From CAMPKL01 sp963817465 (GTDB lineage: Bacteria; Acidobacteriota; Terriglobia; Bryobacterales; UBA6623): a stretch of 64,000 nucleotides of DNA. Positions 9,390-19,881 of this stretch are shown in pieces. The stretch covers positions 1 through 64,000 of the forward strand of contig CAWFOP010000008.1 in assembly GCA_963817465.1 (NCBI GenBank). The letters are read 5' to 3'. The notes below the pieces were generated by a model, which saw nothing but the letters and a program-made list of their open reading frames with translations, was not told the origin of the DNA and searched no databases. A program made the translations under genes and the position numbers. Position 1 is the first letter of the stretch. The number at the start of each line of letters is the position of its first letter.

Positions 9390-9666
9390 GCCCGCACGCC
9401 GAGGCGAGAGCCCGGACCCGAAGAAAACGACCGCCCACTTAGTCACCGGCGGACCGTACCGGTTCAGCCGCAACCCCATCTACACCGGCGGCACGATCGG
9501 CCTGCTCGGTTTGGTCTTTCTCCTCGACACGGCCACGGGGGCTGCGGTCGTCGCGGTTCTCGCGCTCGTCGTATACAACCTGACCCTGGCCGAGGAGCGA
9601 TATCTCGGGAAGAGGTTCGGTGACGAGTGGCGCGAGTATCGCTCCTCCGTTCGCCGCTGGATCTGA
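9390..9666 (+). pseudogene. 3' remnant of isoprenylcysteine carboxyl methyltransferase-family gene
   Basis: The frame ending at TGA 9664-9666 encodes TTAHLVTGGPYRFSRNPIYT, a hydrophobic segment and LAEERYLGKRFGDEWREYRS. This is the conserved C-terminal half of ICMT/PEMT-like membrane methyltransferases, including the GPYRFSRNP cofactor-binding motif and the E-E-R-Y-L/F-G-D-E-Y tail. There is no usable ATG or GTG and the N-terminal membrane half is missing: the homology begins immediately after the stop of the PQQ dehydrogenase, in another frame. It looks like a deletion that fused the 3' end of one gene to the end of the other. Confidence 0.75.
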
Positions 9667-9682
9667 CGCGAGAATAGCGGAT

Positions 9683-11992
9683 CTACGAGTCGGTCAATTG
9701 AATCGAGAAGTCCTCGTTGAGCCAACGGGACTCTTCCTCGTTCCAGAGTGTGAAGTCGATCCTCCCATGGTGCTTTGTATCGTCGGCGGATAGGACGACT
9801 CCGAACAGGTCGAAGCCCACCTCCTCGGACTCGCGGTCGGAGATGTTTTGCCAACCGTCGAATCCGACGTGCAGTCGAAACGAAAAGGGGAGCTCGATGC
9901 GAATGTCGCGTCCATGCGGAGCCGCGACAAACGGGGCGTCGGCGCGCCAATGCCAGGTCTTCGCCGCGGGGCGCTTGCCGCCGTACTTCGCCTTGACCGA
10001 ATCGAGCGATTCGATCGGCACTCCTTGCTTGCGAGCCGCGATCAGCTTCAGGTACTCGGCGTGAGCCCACAGCAGCGGCATCGCGCTGCCGGTCGGGCGG
10101 CCGGGTTGCGCCAGGCTGCCTGATGGCGCGTCCTCATCCCAAACCTGCTCGGGCAGCAGGCCGCCGCGGCCGGCCATTTTGACCATGGTCTGAAGAAAAG
10201 GAGTCACGTCGTTGCCGGACAGCAAAGCAAGGTGTCCGATCTCGCCGGTCAGCAGCGGCCACAGGCGACCCTTGCCGGAGCCGTCGAAGGGCGCGCCGTC
10301 TTCGTGCTCGCCGTAGCCGTCGTGCGAGTAACGGCGGTAGCCGCGGCCGGCCGGAGTGTCCATTCCCAACTCGCCCTCGACGACCTGCATCGTTTGCTTG
10401 ACCTTGGCGTCCGTTGCCTCGCGCAGGCCAAGCCGAACCAAGTACAGGAACTCCAGGCTCACGATGTCCTCCGCCGGGAAGCTCCGTCCGCCGGTGTTCG
10501 CGATCGAAAGCGTCCCAAGATCGCCGTGAAGAACAGACGGCGGAGCGATGCGAATGTAGTGACCCTCGACCCCGTAGCGCCGGCTCAAACCCGAGCCGCT
10601 GACGTAAACCCAGTCCTCCACTCTCTCGTTGAGATAGTCGGCGAACGAGGCGGCGAAGTCGCTCTCTTGCTCGTCTTCGAGCACGCTCGCCGCCGCGGTC
10701 AGAGCGGCGATTTCGACGGCGAGAGTGAATGGGCTGATGCCTTCGCTCTCTTCCCAACGATCTTGCGGCGTCACCGGTCCCTTGCGAACAAGGAAGCGAA
10801 CGGCCGCTTGTATCATCGGCGTAAGCCCGCTCAGTCCGTCGAGCAGGCCCATCTCTCGTAGCTTTTCGGACAAGAGAATCGGAAATGCCGTCTCGTCGAG
10901 TTGAACTCCCGTCCAGTACGGTTCCCCACCGGGATAGAAATTCTGGGTCCAGTGGCCGTCGTGCGCTTGGGTGGCGATCAGATACGCGAGCATATTTCTC
11001 GCCTCGGCGAATTGTCCGATCGCAAGCATGGCGAAACCTGACTCCACGCAATCTCGCGCCCACACCAAGTGGTAGCCGCCCAGATCGTCGCGCGAGTTGC
11101 CCCAAGGTACGCTCAGGCTCGCCACGACCGCGCCCGGGTAGGTGCGGTCTTCGCACATCTTCAGCACGGCCGCGCTGAGACGCGCCTGATGGCGCAGTTC
11201 GCCGTCGGGCACAGAGAACGGAATGTCTTTGCCCCACTGTTCCCAGCCTTCCAAGGCCGACCGCCGAGTGCTGTCGAAGCCATCCGCCAGCGCGCTCAAG
11301 GCGAGCGTTCGAGCGCCGCTCGACGTCTCGCTAAACGCCAAAGCCAGCACGCCGTCGTCTCGCGCGAGCTCCCCCATGAGAGCGACGTTGCCGTCCGGGG
11401 CGCGCTCGAAGGTCCAAGTCATGCCCCCATTGCGCGCGAAATCCTGCCAGCCGTCGCTGGCGCCTACGAAGCCGGCGCTCGCCCGCGAAAATCGGCCGTC
11501 GGCGGCCAGACAAAGAGCATGCTCCTCATACTCCGCGAAAAGATGCTCGTCCACCCATGCCGTATTCCGAACGCCTTGGGCGCCGAGGCGCGGAGCAAGC
11601 AAGGCATAGACGCGGCAACTGTCGCTTTGCAGTCGATAGCGAATCAGGACGCAGTCGCGGGAGGGGTCGCAGGCGACTTCGAGAGTCAATTGGAAATTGG
11701 GACCGGTATGCCGAATCGTGGGAAGCGGCGCAAACGGCGTGGGAGTTTCGAGCGAGTACTCGTCGAATCGCTTGACCTCCGTCCAGCCGGTCTCATCGGC
11801 GACCAAGAAGCCCAGATCGCGGATCTGCGGCCGTCCCGTGGTCGGCCAATAGACTTCGTTGAGAATGCCGCGTCCGATCGTGGCCCAAACCCGGCTGGGG
11901 CCAAGTGAAGACGTTACGAGATCCTTGGCGCTGGAGCACCAGGTCGGAGCGATGCCCGGAGATCCGAAGGCCTTCCCGCTGGTTGTTGGCAT
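9683..11992 (-). CDS. GH15 glucoamylase / glucodextranase-type glucosidase
   Basis: 769 aa. The N-terminal third (APTWCSSAKDLVTSSLGPSR, then VWATIGRGILNEVYWP) matches the beta-sandwich N domain of bacterial glucodextranase-like GH15 enzymes. The catalytic (alpha/alpha)6 barrel follows, with GGYHLVWARDC, the acid region RWEESEGISPFTLAVEIAAL and a C-terminal EQVWDED segment. There is no signal peptide, suggesting intracellular turnover of alpha-glucans such as glycogen or maltodextrin. It releases beta-D-glucose from non-reducing ends. It is the only gene of its apparent transcript; the FkbM genes lie upstream on the same strand after 157 nt. Confidence 0.93.
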   Translation of the reverse strand: MPTTSGKAFGSPGIAPTWCSSAKDLVTSSLGPSRVWATIGRGILNEVYWPTTGRPQIRDLGFLVADETGWTEVKRFDEYSLETPTPFAPLPTIRHTGPNFQLTLEVACDPSRDCVLIRYRLQSDSCRVYALLAPRLGAQGVRNTAWVDEHLFAEYEEHALCLAADGRFSRASAGFVGASDGWQDFARNGGMTWTFERAPDGNVALMGELARDDGVLALAFSETSSGARTLALSALADGFDSTRRSALEGWEQWGKDIPFSVPDGELRHQARLSAAVLKMCEDRTYPGAVVASLSVPWGNSRDDLGGYHLVWARDCVESGFAMLAIGQFAEARNMLAYLIATQAHDGHWTQNFYPGGEPYWTGVQLDETAFPILLSEKLREMGLLDGLSGLTPMIQAAVRFLVRKGPVTPQDRWEESEGISPFTLAVEIAALTAAASVLEDEQESDFAASFADYLNERVEDWVYVSGSGLSRRYGVEGHYIRIAPPSVLHGDLGTLSIANTGGRSFPAEDIVSLEFLYLVRLGLREATDAKVKQTMQVVEGELGMDTPAGRGYRRYSHDGYGEHEDGAPFDGSGKGRLWPLLTGEIGHLALLSGNDVTPFLQTMVKMAGRGGLLPEQVWDEDAPSGSLAQPGRPTGSAMPLLWAHAEYLKLIAARKQGVPIESLDSVKAKYGGKRPAAKTWHWRADAPFVAAPHGRDIRIELPFSFRLHVGFDGWQNISDRESEEVGFDLFGVVLSADDTKHHGRIDFTLWNEEESRWLNEDFSIQLTDS

Positions 11993-12149
11993 GTGACGAA
12001 CCCGCCCTCAGTATGGCAACGGCCTTCTCCGGCTCGTCACGTCGAGCGGAATGGCCCACGCTTGGGCGATGGCTGAGTCCAAGCGTTTCGGGCGGGGCCG
12101 TCATTCCCGCCACCTTCCCAACTCCGGGGTTCCCGCCTCGGTGAGTGCG

Positions 12150-13043
12150 CTAGCTCTTCCCGGCGGCGTAGAGGACGCAGGGTATTCCGTCGGTCGGATC
12201 GTATTCGTTGCCGAACATATTTTCGAGGGACAAGCTCGTAAATCCCCGTGATCGCAGGTCGTCGCAGATCCGGTCCACATGGTGCTTGTTCTCCGGATGG
12301 ATTTCCATCGCGACTTGCTGAATTCGCGGCCAATGACGTTCTTCCAGCCCCTTGAGAACCTCCATCTCGGCCCCTTCGACATCGATCTTGAGCAGGTCAA
12401 TACGCTCAACCGCATATTCATCGATGAACCAGCTGATTGTCTTGATCTGACAACTCACCGACTTGCCTTCCGACATCAGGCGAGCATAGGCCGGACCGAT
12501 AATTTGCTTGCGGAAGGGAAACAGAGGCGCAAGGTAGACGGCGCGCAGCTTGTTCATCCTCCAAAGATCGCGAAGCTTTACACCGTCTAGGAGCAGTTCA
12601 AGGGCTTTGCGCTTCTCCTTCGGATAAAGCGTCGAGTCGACCGGCGAGCCGGCGAAGTACTCGATCATGGCATCGCTCTCGCTCGCTCCGAGACCGAAGC
12701 CGAGCGTCGTGACCCGGCTCTTCGCCGCTCGCGGGTACTCGGCTGTGTTTCGCTTCAGGCAGTTGAACGTGGCCGGGACCGGTTCGAAGCAGTAGATGTT
12801 CAAATCGTCGAACCGTGACATGAGGGAAAGCGCAAACATGCCGATATTCGCTCCCACGTCGAAGATCGTATCGCCGTTCTTCACGACGACGCCTAGGCCT
12901 TCATACCCATGATTCTCAAACAACTCCCGGTGGAGAAACCGGACTGCGGCGCCGGATTCCGTGGCGCCCCACACCTCGAGTCCTGACGGGAATCGAAAAA
13001 GCTTCATCGAGTCGGCGCTTACCGCCTGAGCGTCCGTATTCAT
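12150..13043 (-). CDS. FkbM-family SAM-dependent methyltransferase, copy A
   Basis: 297 aa. The SAM-binding motif IFDVGANIGMFALSLMSRF begins near residue 60, and the FkbM signature IDLLKIDVEGAEMEVLKGLE is near residue 215. Family members O-methylate sugars or small natural products; the acceptor here is unknown. It is a close paralogue of the gene just upstream (13083-13976), the same length, with about three quarters of residues identical by eye, and 39 nt separate the two. No glycosyltransferases or other biosynthetic genes are adjacent. Confidence 0.88.
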   Translation of the reverse strand: MNTDAQAVSADSMKLFRFPSGLEVWGATESGAAVRFLHRELFENHGYEGLGVVVKNGDTIFDVGANIGMFALSLMSRFDDLNIYCFEPVPATFNCLKRNTAEYPRAAKSRVTTLGFGLGASESDAMIEYFAGSPVDSTLYPKEKRKALELLLDGVKLRDLWRMNKLRAVYLAPLFPFRKQIIGPAYARLMSEGKSVSCQIKTISWFIDEYAVERIDLLKIDVEGAEMEVLKGLEERHWPRIQQVAMEIHPENKHHVDRICDDLRSRGFTSLSLENMFGNEYDPTDGIPCVLYAAGKS

Positions 13044-13082
13044 GAGGACTCCCCTGCGGTGCGGCTCGACCCAGCAAGCGCG

Positions 13083-13976
13083 CTAGTTCTTTCCGGCGGC
13101 ATAGAGGACGCAGGCAACTCCGTCGGTCGCATCGTATTCGCCGCCGAACATGTTTTCGAGGGACACACGCCCAAATCCGCGTGAGCGCAATTCGTCGCAG
13201 AGCCGATCTACATGCTCCTTGTTCGCCGGATCGATTTCCATCGCTACTTGCTGAATACGGGGCCAATGGCGCTCCTCCAGGCCAGCAAGAACGTCCATCT
13301 CGGCCCCTTCCACATCGACCTTTAGAAGGTCGATGCGCTCGATCGAGTATTTATCGATGAACCCGCTGATTGTCTTGATTTGGCACCGCACCGACTGGCC
13401 TTCGGACATGAGGCGAGCATAGGCCGAACTGAGAAGCCGCTTGCGGAATGGAAACAGAGGCGCAAGGCAAAATGCGCGCAGCTTGTTCATCCTCCAAAGA
13501 TCAGGAAGCTTGATGCTGCCCAGGAGCTGCTCAAAGTTGCGGCGCTTCTCCTCCGGATAAAGCGTCGAATTGACGGGTGAGCCGGCGAAGTACTCGATCA
13601 TGGCGTCGGCCTCGATCGCGCCCAAACCGAAGTCGAGGATTGTGACCCGGTTCTTCGTCGCCAGCGGGCTTTCGGCGGCGTTTCGCTTCAGGGACTCGAA
13701 AGTGGCGGGGACCGGTTCAAAGCAGTAGATATTCAAGTTTTCGAACCGTGACATGAGCGAAAGGGCGAACATGCCGATATTCGCCCCGACGTCGAAGATC
13801 GTATCGCCGCTCTTCACGACGACGCCGTTGCTTTCGTACCCATGATTCTGAAACAGCTCGCGGTAGAGAAACCGCACCGCGGCGCCGGATTCGGGAGAAC
13901 TCCACACCTCGAGCCCCGACGGCAAGCGGAAGAGCTTCATCGATTGGGCGCCTAGCGCCTGTGCGTCGTCGGTCAT
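13083..13976 (-). CDS. FkbM-family SAM-dependent methyltransferase, copy B
   Basis: 297 aa, with the same domain layout as copy A: DVGANIGMF at residues 62-70, CFEPVPATFESLKRN for the second SAM contact, and IDLLKVDVEGAEMDV. The tandem arrangement and near-constant length without gaps indicate a duplication. Differences cluster in residues 105-205, the likely substrate-facing part (for example YPEEKRRNFEQLLGSIKLPD versus the copy A segment), so the copies may differ in substrate. A 540-nt gene-free stretch separates it from the divergent methyltransferase at 14517. Confidence 0.88.
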   Translation of the reverse strand: MTDDAQALGAQSMKLFRLPSGLEVWSSPESGAAVRFLYRELFQNHGYESNGVVVKSGDTIFDVGANIGMFALSLMSRFENLNIYCFEPVPATFESLKRNAAESPLATKNRVTILDFGLGAIEADAMIEYFAGSPVNSTLYPEEKRRNFEQLLGSIKLPDLWRMNKLRAFCLAPLFPFRKRLLSSAYARLMSEGQSVRCQIKTISGFIDKYSIERIDLLKVDVEGAEMDVLAGLEERHWPRIQQVAMEIDPANKEHVDRLCDELRSRGFGRVSLENMFGGEYDATDGVACVLYAAGKN

Positions 13977-14516
13977 TGGGCTCCTTTGTCGCCGCCGTTC
14001 CGCCTCAGGGCGACTCTCGACACTTTGGCGTTAGCATCGGCCGCCCGCCGATCGGCGGTGTGGCTGACGCCAGCCGTGTCGCAAGGAGGCATAGGGCGCC
14101 TCATTCGAGCTCCGAGTTGTGCTTGCAACTCCCCCGGCGATTAGTGGGGTGGATGGGATCTGTCAAAAGTTTCCGCCGGCGGAGGGTTCTGAGATTATAT
14201 CGGCTTCGCGGCTGTTAGCGCGATCAGCGCCTGCTAGGCCGTTCGGCTCTCCGCCGTTTCCGTGCTCACTGCGGCGCCATGGGAACCCGCCGGAACCCTG
14301 ACGGCGCTCGGAAAATCCGGCTTCCGGCTTCGATCTGAGCGGCAGGCTGACGGTGCTAGCCGAAGGCTTCGAGGCGGCGCGCAAGACATTGGATGGTTTT
14401 GCGCGGGTTGCGATCCGGATCCGAGTGAAGTTCAGCCCCGGAGTCGAAAGTTCGCGTCGACTCCGCTCGGGGCGCGGAGTGCGCTTCGCAGAACGTTATG
14501 CTATCCGTGGTGACTG
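13977..14516. other. 540-nt gene-free region between divergent methyltransferase genes
   Basis: I find no convincing gene, RNA or terminator here. Short open frames are present on both strands but show no recognisable protein motif or ribosome site. The stretch must hold promoters for copy B of the FkbM pair and for the gene at 14517. An AT-richer patch at 14190-14200 (GATTATAT) stands out from the GC-rich surroundings. Confidence 0.4.
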
Positions 14517-15455
14517 ATGCCTAGCACGACGTTGTACTCGGAACGGAATTGGCCGCGCACGCGGATGATCCGGGAAGCTTACTGGGCCGTGATACGCAAG
14601 CTCATGGCGTGGCGCGTCTTGCGCGTAAGAAACGGCCACTACTATTCTCCCATTCCGTCGCTCAAGGAGCTGAAGCGCGACGAAACACGGATTTTCGATC
14701 GGAACCGCCGGCTTCTGCCAGGCATCGATCTGAACGCCTCCGATCAACTTGCGCTGCTCGCCCAGTTCGCCGCGTTTTACGATGAGCACCCTTTCTCCGA
14801 GACGCCGCGGGACGACAAACGCTACTTTTTCGACAACAATTGGTTCCGCCAATCAGATGCGCTATTCCTGTACTCGTTCATCCGACATTTCCGCCCCCGT
14901 AGAATCGTCGAGGTTGGATCGGGTTTTTCTTCGGCGGTCATGCTGGATGTCAACGAGCGGTTCATGGACAGGAGCATGGAGCTCACTTTCATCGAACCCA
15001 ACAGCGACCGCCTGCTGCAGTTGCTGGATGAAACGGATCGCAAGTCAGTAGCCATCGTCAGACAGCGGATCCAGGATGTCGACCCCGCCATCGTCGATCA
15101 GCTTTGCTCCAACGACATCATGTTCGTTGACTCATCGCATGTCACAAAGGCCGGCAGTGACGTCAACCACATTCTTTTCGAGTTGCTTCCCCGGCTTGCT
15201 CCCGGAGTGCTGGTCCACTTTCACGACGTGCCGTATCCGTTCGAGTACCCGTTGGAGTGGTTTCGCCAAGGGTTCTCTTGGAACGAACCCTATATTCTAC
15301 GGGCGTTCCTTCAATACAACTCACGATTCCGGATTCGATTCTGGAACGACTTCATGATGAGCTTTCACGCCGAGACGATTCAGGAGTTGATGCCGCTGTG
15401 CACCGTGCCCCATAGTCACGGGGTCGGCGGCAGTCTTTGGCTCCAGAGAATCTAA
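14517..15455 (+). CDS. class I SAM-dependent methyltransferase-like protein
   Basis: 312 aa. A Rossmann SAM motif, RRIVEVGSGFSSAVML, lies at residues 128-143. It is followed by LTFIEPNSDRLLQLL (acidic loop), NDIMFVDSSHVTKAGSD and LAPGVLVHFHDVPYPFEYP. The pattern matches the Methyltransf_24 group. The N-terminal 110 residues are basic and unlike the FkbM proteins. The gene is divergent from the FkbM pair. Substrate is unknown; a role in modifying a glycan or lipid is only suggested by the neighbours. Confidence 0.8.
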   Translation: MPSTTLYSERNWPRTRMIREAYWAVIRKLMAWRVLRVRNGHYYSPIPSLKELKRDETRIFDRNRRLLPGIDLNASDQLALLAQFAAFYDEHPFSETPRDDKRYFFDNNWFRQSDALFLYSFIRHFRPRRIVEVGSGFSSAVMLDVNERFMDRSMELTFIEPNSDRLLQLLDETDRKSVAIVRQRIQDVDPAIVDQLCSNDIMFVDSSHVTKAGSDVNHILFELLPRLAPGVLVHFHDVPYPFEYPLEWFRQGFSWNEPYILRAFLQYNSRFRIRFWNDFMMSFHAETIQELMPLCTVPHSHGVGGSLWLQRI

Positions 15456-15507
15456 GCGGGGCCGGCCGCCGATCGCTGGGCGGGGTTCCCGACTACGACC
15501 GTGCTGA

Positions 15508-16077
15508 TCAGGAGAGGGCTTGCTCCCGGAACAGCGAGATCCCAGCGACGCCGGCGGCTCCGGCGGCGATGCACTCGGAGGCGTTTTCTCGCGTGACGCC
15601 GCCGATGGCGAAGACCGGGGTCGCCGCCGCGCGACAGACTTGGCCCAGCGGCTCCAAACCGAGGGGCGGGCCGAAGGCGCGCTTCGAGGGCGTATCGAAC
15701 ACCGGGCCGAAGACGATCAGGTCCGCGCCGGCGCGGTCGGCCGCCAGGACTTGTTCGAGCGAATGCGCCGAGACGCCGATCAGAAAGCGCCCCGGGAGAA
15801 TGCGGCGGACGGCCTCGAGGGGCGGCGCCGAGGCCGGCAGATGAACCCCGTCCAGACCCGCGGCCAGGGCCACGTCGACCCGGCTGTTGACGAGAATCTT
15901 CGTTCCGTGCGGGTTCGGCAGACCGCGAACGGCTGTCGCCAGCTCGAAAAGGGCCTTGCCGCTGAGGTCCTTCTCGCGAATCTGGAGCAGCTCAACCCCG
16001 GTCGCCAGGGTCCTTGCCAGCGCCTCCAGGAGGTCGCCCGCAAGGGATTTTCGGTCGGTGACGGCGTATGTGCGCAT
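15508..16077 (-). CDS. thiE: thiamine-phosphate synthase
   Basis: 189 aa, slightly shorter than the usual 200-220. It would join HMP pyrophosphate and thiazole phosphate to make thiamine phosphate. Family motifs in order: YAVTDRK at the start, ELLQIREKDLSG (phosphate contacts), ILVNSRVDVALAAGLDGVHL, IGVSAHSLEQ, DLIVFGPVFDTPSKR, and TPVFAIGGVTRENA near the end. A TenI-type protein lacking synthase activity is the main alternative, but the retained motifs favour ThiE. It faces away from dnaK. No THI-box riboswitch is seen upstream and no other thiamine genes are adjacent. Confidence 0.85.
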   Translation of the reverse strand: MRTYAVTDRKSLAGDLLEALARTLATGVELLQIREKDLSGKALFELATAVRGLPNPHGTKILVNSRVDVALAAGLDGVHLPASAPPLEAVRRILPGRFLIGVSAHSLEQVLAADRAGADLIVFGPVFDTPSKRAFGPPLGLEPLGQVCRAAATPVFAIGGVTRENASECIAAGAAGVAGISLFREQALS

Positions 16078-16087
16078 CTCAGAAGCC

Positions 16088-16105
16088 GCTCAACAGAATT
16101 TGAGC
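16088..16105. promoter_or_regulatory. inverted repeat between thiE and dnaK, possible HspR-related operator
   Basis: GCTCAA-CAGAAT-TTGAGC is a perfect 6-6-6 inverted repeat 50 nt upstream of the dnaK -35 box and 11 nt upstream of the thiE start. Its half-sites resemble those of the HspR/HAIR box (CTTGAGT-N7-ACTCAAG), but here they are in the opposite order. It is therefore only a weak operator candidate for the HspR encoded downstream. Confidence 0.3.
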
Positions 16106-16154
16106 GCTTTTGACGCATCCGTGCAACCTAGGAGGCGCTTGGAGCATCCCATAG

Positions 16155-16183
16155 TTGACAACAACGTACTAAAGTTTGATAAT
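16155..16183 (+). promoter_or_regulatory. consensus sigma70-type promoter of dnaK operon
   Basis: TTGACA (16155-16160) is separated by exactly 17 nt from GATAAT (16178-16183). This is an almost perfect vegetative promoter in otherwise GC-rich sequence, about 68 nt upstream of the dnaK start. A strong housekeeping promoter fits control by a repressor (HspR) rather than by a heat-shock sigma factor. No CIRCE element is present. Confidence 0.8.
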
Positions 16184-16250
16184 CATAACAGGCTAAGGTG
16201 CGGCAACGAACCCTGCATCTCGCGGGTTCCCAAGGAGGAAACTGTAACCA

Positions 16251-18185
<1,935 letters not shown>

Positions 18186-18217
18186 GCCCGCTCGCGCCGT
18201 GATAGGAGTCAAATTGG

Positions 18218-18251
18218 CGGGAGGGTCGAACCACGGCTCTCCCGTTTTTTT
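18218..18251 (+). terminator. intrinsic terminator/attenuator between dnaK and dnaJ
   Basis: CGGGAG (18218-18223) pairs with CTCCCG (18239-18244). The stem can extend inward with GGTCG/CGGCT (two wobbles) around an AACCA loop, and is followed by seven T residues (18245-18251). It lies 38 nt before dnaJ on the same strand, so partial termination would set dnaK above dnaJ-hspR. Confidence 0.8.
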
Positions 18252-18288
18252 GGCGATGTTCGACAGCTCGAACGGAAGCGATTGACGA

Positions 18289-19446
18289 ATGCCGACGACG
18301 GAACGCAAAGACTACTACAAGACGCTGGGAGTCAAGCGCGACGCCTCGGCGGATGACATCCGCAAGGCGTACCGCAAGCTCGCGCGCAAGTATCACCCGG
18401 ACGTGAACCCCGGCGACAAGGCGGCCGAGGACCGCTTCAAAGACTTGCAGGAAGCCCACGACGTCTTGAGCGACAAGAAGAAGCGCGAGATGTACGACCA
18501 GATGGGCTTCTACGCTCCGGGCGGATTCCCGGGGGCGGGGCAGGCGGGCGGCAAGCCGGGCGATTTCGGCTTCGACGGCTTTGATTTTTCCGAGTTCGCC
18601 GGCGGGCATCCCGGCGGCGCCGGGCAGGCCGGCGGCGGATTCGGCGACCTGTTCTCGCAGTTCTTTCGCTCTTCGGACCGCGGTCGCGCCCGCAGCCAGC
18701 CCAAGCCGGGCGAGGATCTCGAGTACGCCGTCGATATCGGATTTTGGGATGCGATTCGCGGCACGAGCTTGCGGTTGAACATCAATCGCTACGACGTGTG
18801 CGCGACCTGCGGCGGCGTTGGGCAGACGGGGAAAGGCAAGACAACCTGTCCCGAGTGCCACGGCGCCGGGCAGGTCAATCAGACCGTCGGTGCGATGAAA
18901 TTCAACCTGACGTGCCCGCGCTGCGGCGGTTCCGGCACGCTGGCCAACGTTTGCCCGACGTGCGGCGGAGACGGCCGCATCACGCACACCGAGAACGTCG
19001 AGGTGCGCATCCCGCCGGGCGCGCAGAACGGCTCGCGGCTGCGGGTGCCGCGCAAGGGTAACGCCGGGTCAATGGGCGCGGCGCCGGGCGATCTGTACAT
19101 CATCACCCGCGTAGGAGAGCATCCTTTGTTCAAGCGCGAAGGCAACGACATTCGCATCAAGGCTCCCGTCCGCCCCGATGAGGCTATTTTGGGCGCGAAG
19201 ATCGAGATTCCGACGATCGACGGCAAAGCGTTGTTGAAGATTCCGCCGGGCACGAACTCCGGCAAGGTCTTCCGTTTGCGGGAAAAAGGCGTGCTGAATC
19301 CGCGCACGAAACAGCGCGGCGATCAGTTCGTCGAGGTGCAGATCGTGGTGCCGGACATCCCCGACGAGAACACCAAGGAGGTCATGCGGGAGTTTGGTAA
19401 GCTCAACCCCGAAGACCCCCGTCAGGAGCTTTTCAAGCAAGTTTAG
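18289..19446 (+). CDS. dnaJ: chaperone protein DnaJ (Hsp40)
   Basis: 385 aa. It stimulates DnaK ATPase activity and delivers substrates. The J domain is at residues 8-73 with the invariant HPD at 36-38. A long Gly-rich region follows. The zinc-finger domain has all four CxxCxGxG repeats (CATCGGVG, CPECHGAG, CPRCGGSG, CPTCGGDG), so it is a type I DnaJ. The C-terminal substrate-binding domain ends with PEDPRQELFKQV. It lies between dnaK and hspR; grpE is absent from the locus. Confidence 0.97.
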   Translation: MPTTERKDYYKTLGVKRDASADDIRKAYRKLARKYHPDVNPGDKAAEDRFKDLQEAHDVLSDKKKREMYDQMGFYAPGGFPGAGQAGGKPGDFGFDGFDFSEFAGGHPGGAGQAGGGFGDLFSQFFRSSDRGRARSQPKPGEDLEYAVDIGFWDAIRGTSLRLNINRYDVCATCGGVGQTGKGKTTCPECHGAGQVNQTVGAMKFNLTCPRCGGSGTLANVCPTCGGDGRITHTENVEVRIPPGAQNGSRLRVPRKGNAGSMGAAPGDLYIITRVGEHPLFKREGNDIRIKAPVRPDEAILGAKIEIPTIDGKALLKIPPGTNSGKVFRLREKGVLNPRTKQRGDQFVEVQIVVPDIPDENTKEVMREFGKLNPEDPRQELFKQV

Positions 19447-19448
19447 AG

Positions 19449-19874
19449 ATGGCGCGTCGTAAAAAAGCGAAAGGTTCGTACACGATATCGGTGGTCGCCG
19501 AACAGTTCGGCATCCATCCGCAGACGCTGCGCCTCTACGAGCGCGAGGGACTGCTCAAGCCTTCGCGGACGGACGGCAACACGCGGCTGTACACCGACAC
19601 GGACATCGAGCGATTGGACCTGATTCTGTCGCTGACGCGCGACCTGGGAGTGAATTTGGCGGGCGTCGAAATCATCTTGAACATGCGCTTGAAGATGGAA
19701 GCGATGCAGGTGCAGATGGAGGAGTTCGTCTCCTACGTACACGAGAACCTGGGGTCGATTCCCAAGGAAGCGGCCGATCGCTTCTCGACGTCGCTGGTGC
19801 CGGTCAATCCGCGTCCGCCGATTCCGGTGAAGCGCAGGCGCGCGTCCAAGGCGAGCTCGAACAGCGGCAAATAG
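19449..19874 (+). CDS. hspR: MerR-family heat-shock repressor HspR
   Basis: 141 aa, starting 2 nt after dnaJ. The MerR-type helix-turn-helix reads YTISVVAEQFGIHPQTLRLY then EREGLLKPSRTDGNTRLY (residues 12-49), followed by DIERLDLILSLTRDLGVNLA and a coiled coil rich in Met. This gene order and sequence match HspR, which represses its own dnaK operon and uses DnaK as co-repressor. A basic, Ser/Lys-rich tail (residues 118-141) follows the coiled coil. The operator was not identified with confidence; see the inverted repeat at 16088-16105. Confidence 0.92.
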   Translation: MARRKKAKGSYTISVVAEQFGIHPQTLRLYEREGLLKPSRTDGNTRLYTDTDIERLDLILSLTRDLGVNLAGVEIILNMRLKMEAMQVQMEEFVSYVHENLGSIPKEAADRFSTSLVPVNPRPPIPVKRRRASKASSNSGK

Positions 19875-19881
19875 TCGGCGA

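Noticed and set aside
16088..16105. Canonical HspR HAIR box
   Set aside because: The half-sites are in reversed order relative to CTTGAGT-N7-ACTCAAG, so I list it only as a weak inverted-repeat candidate.
15508..16250. THI-box (TPP) riboswitch upstream of thiE
   Set aside because: The space upstream of thiE lacks the conserved CTGAGA and ACCTGATC-type THI-box elements.
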